From Synchiropus splendidus (Eukaryota; Chordata; Actinopteri; Syngnathiformes; Callionymidae): a stretch of DNA of 64,000 nt. A program made the translations under genes and the position numbers. The notes beneath the pieces were generated by a model that worked only from the letters and a program-made list of their open reading frames with translations, had not been told where the DNA came from and did not search any database. Below, one piece after another: positions 63,921-64,000 of this stretch. Location of the stretch: contig NC_071340.1 in the NCBI RefSeq assembly GCF_027744825.2, positions 875,501 to 939,500 of the forward strand, read 5' to 3'. Each line of letters opens with the position of its first letter. The first letter of the stretch is position 1.

Positions 63921-64000
63921 CTTATCTCAGGCTGAAAAGCGTTTTTGTGCATTGTGCCATAACTTTTCAGGGAAGCTTCAGAACATGAAATTTTAACCTC
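63921..64000 (+). repeat. Partial monomer at window end
   Basis: The first 80 bases of a GT/52G monomer, in perfect phase (340 x 188 + 1). It ends at TTTTAACCTC. The array continues beyond the window. Confidence 0.97.

Larger units (their letters stand above)
1..64000 (+). repeat. 188-bp tandem satellite array filling the window
   Basis: A head-to-tail array of a 188-bp monomer occupies every base. The monomer start motif CTTATCTCAG recurs at 1, 189, 377, 565, 753 and so on to 63921, which is exactly 340 periods, so there is no net insertion or deletion in 64 kb. All copies have the same orientation. Recognisable blocks in each monomer are AAAAGCGTTTTT (about 15-26), GTGCCATAACTTTTCAG (35-51), the HindIII site AAGCTT (53-58), CTTTCTAGTAG (100-110), GTTATCAACACTTTTATG (151-168) and GGCGTTCCGAAACCCACC (172 into the next monomer). 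Monomers seem to be roughly 95-100% identical. The length is near a nucleosome repeat, which is typical of centromeric and pericentromeric satellites. No gene or mobile element interrupts it. Function as a centromere is inference only. The family was not recognised. Confidence 0.99.

Noticed and set aside
1..64000. CRISPR array
   Set aside because: Repeats are contiguous 188-bp monomers with no unique spacers and no cas genes. The variable positions are single-base differences.
1..64000. Embedded transposon, viral copy or unique insertion
   Set aside because: Phase is unbroken from first to last base and every line reads as monomer sequence, leaving no room for an insertion.
1..64000. Assignment to a known satellite family or species
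   Set aside because: I did not recognise the monomer. The 188-bp length and HindIII site are shared by many unrelated satellites in plants and animals, so naming a taxon would be a guess.

Overview
The whole 64,000-base window is one uninterrupted tandem satellite array. The monomer is 188 bp, head-to-tail, always in the same orientation, about 39% G+C (73 G/C in the consensus, counted by hand). Monomer starts (motif CTTATCTCAG) fall at 1 + 188k from k = 0 to k = 340. The window therefore holds 340 complete monomers (1-63920) plus an 80-base partial copy, with no net length change. I found no gene, RNA gene, transposon, simple-sequence tract, inversion or unique sequence. This is eukaryotic satellite DNA, most likely from a centromeric, pericentromeric or other heterochromatic block. 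The sequence does not let me name the species or decide between plant and animal. Monomers below are numbered M0-M340, and Mk starts at 188k+1.

Monomers differ at a small set of recurring positions, which I used to sort them into classes. c1 is the consensus (27-28 GT, 52G, 97G, 100C, 111T, 128A, 131G, 147C, 156C). c2 = 128G+147A; c2* = c2 plus 67C+86G; c3 = 52A; c4 = 27-28 AC+111G+128G+131C+147G; c5 = 52A+97T; c6 = AC+156T; c7 = c4 with GT; c8 = 52A+97T+156T; c10 = AC+128G+147A; c11 = 52A+97T+147A+156T; c12 = 52A+100A+156T; c14 = 111G+128G; c15 = AC+111G+128G; c16 = AC only; c18 = 52A+156T; c19 = AC+111G+128G+147G. Classes differ by only about 1-10 bases in 188.

The order of classes is not random but forms a higher-order repeat (HOR). 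The clearest form is a 15-monomer, 2,820-bp unit: c11-c1-c1-c12-c1-c16-c14-c1-c10-c3-c19-c3-c2-c3-c4. It occurs at 19365-22184 and 22185-25004, then as 18-mers (with an added c5-c3-c4) at 22185-25568 and 25569-28952. Older or rearranged 12-, 18-, 19- and 24-mer forms lie to the left (5641-19364), and further copies lie at 28953-31772 and 43805-52076.

Above the HOR is a still larger period. Segment 13349-41360 (149 monomers, 28,012 bp) is repeated as 41361-62604 (113 monomers, 21,244 bp). The 36-monomer difference is accounted for by five whole-monomer gains and losses: -1, -40, +5, -9 and +9. A block marked by private mutations (the L block) occurs at 1-4700, 32713-38916 and 54145-58468, and the window ends as what looks like a fourth copy begins at 63733.

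Layout: L block copy 1 (1-4700); transition (4701-5640); variable HOR units (5641-19364); young 15/18-mer HOR units (19365-31772); bridge (31773-32712); L block copy 2 with a 9-monomer tandem duplication (32713-38916); block ending in c1-c1-c2-c3 (38917-41360); dimer-rich segment (41361-43804); HOR units including one chimeric deletion monomer (43805-52076); 6-monomer tandem duplication (51889-54144); L block copy 3 (54145-58468); 7-monomer tandem duplication (58469-61100); tail (61101-64000). The picture is of an array evolving by unequal exchange in exact multiples of the monomer. All class calls were made by eye at the diagnostic positions and need confirming by a computed alignment.
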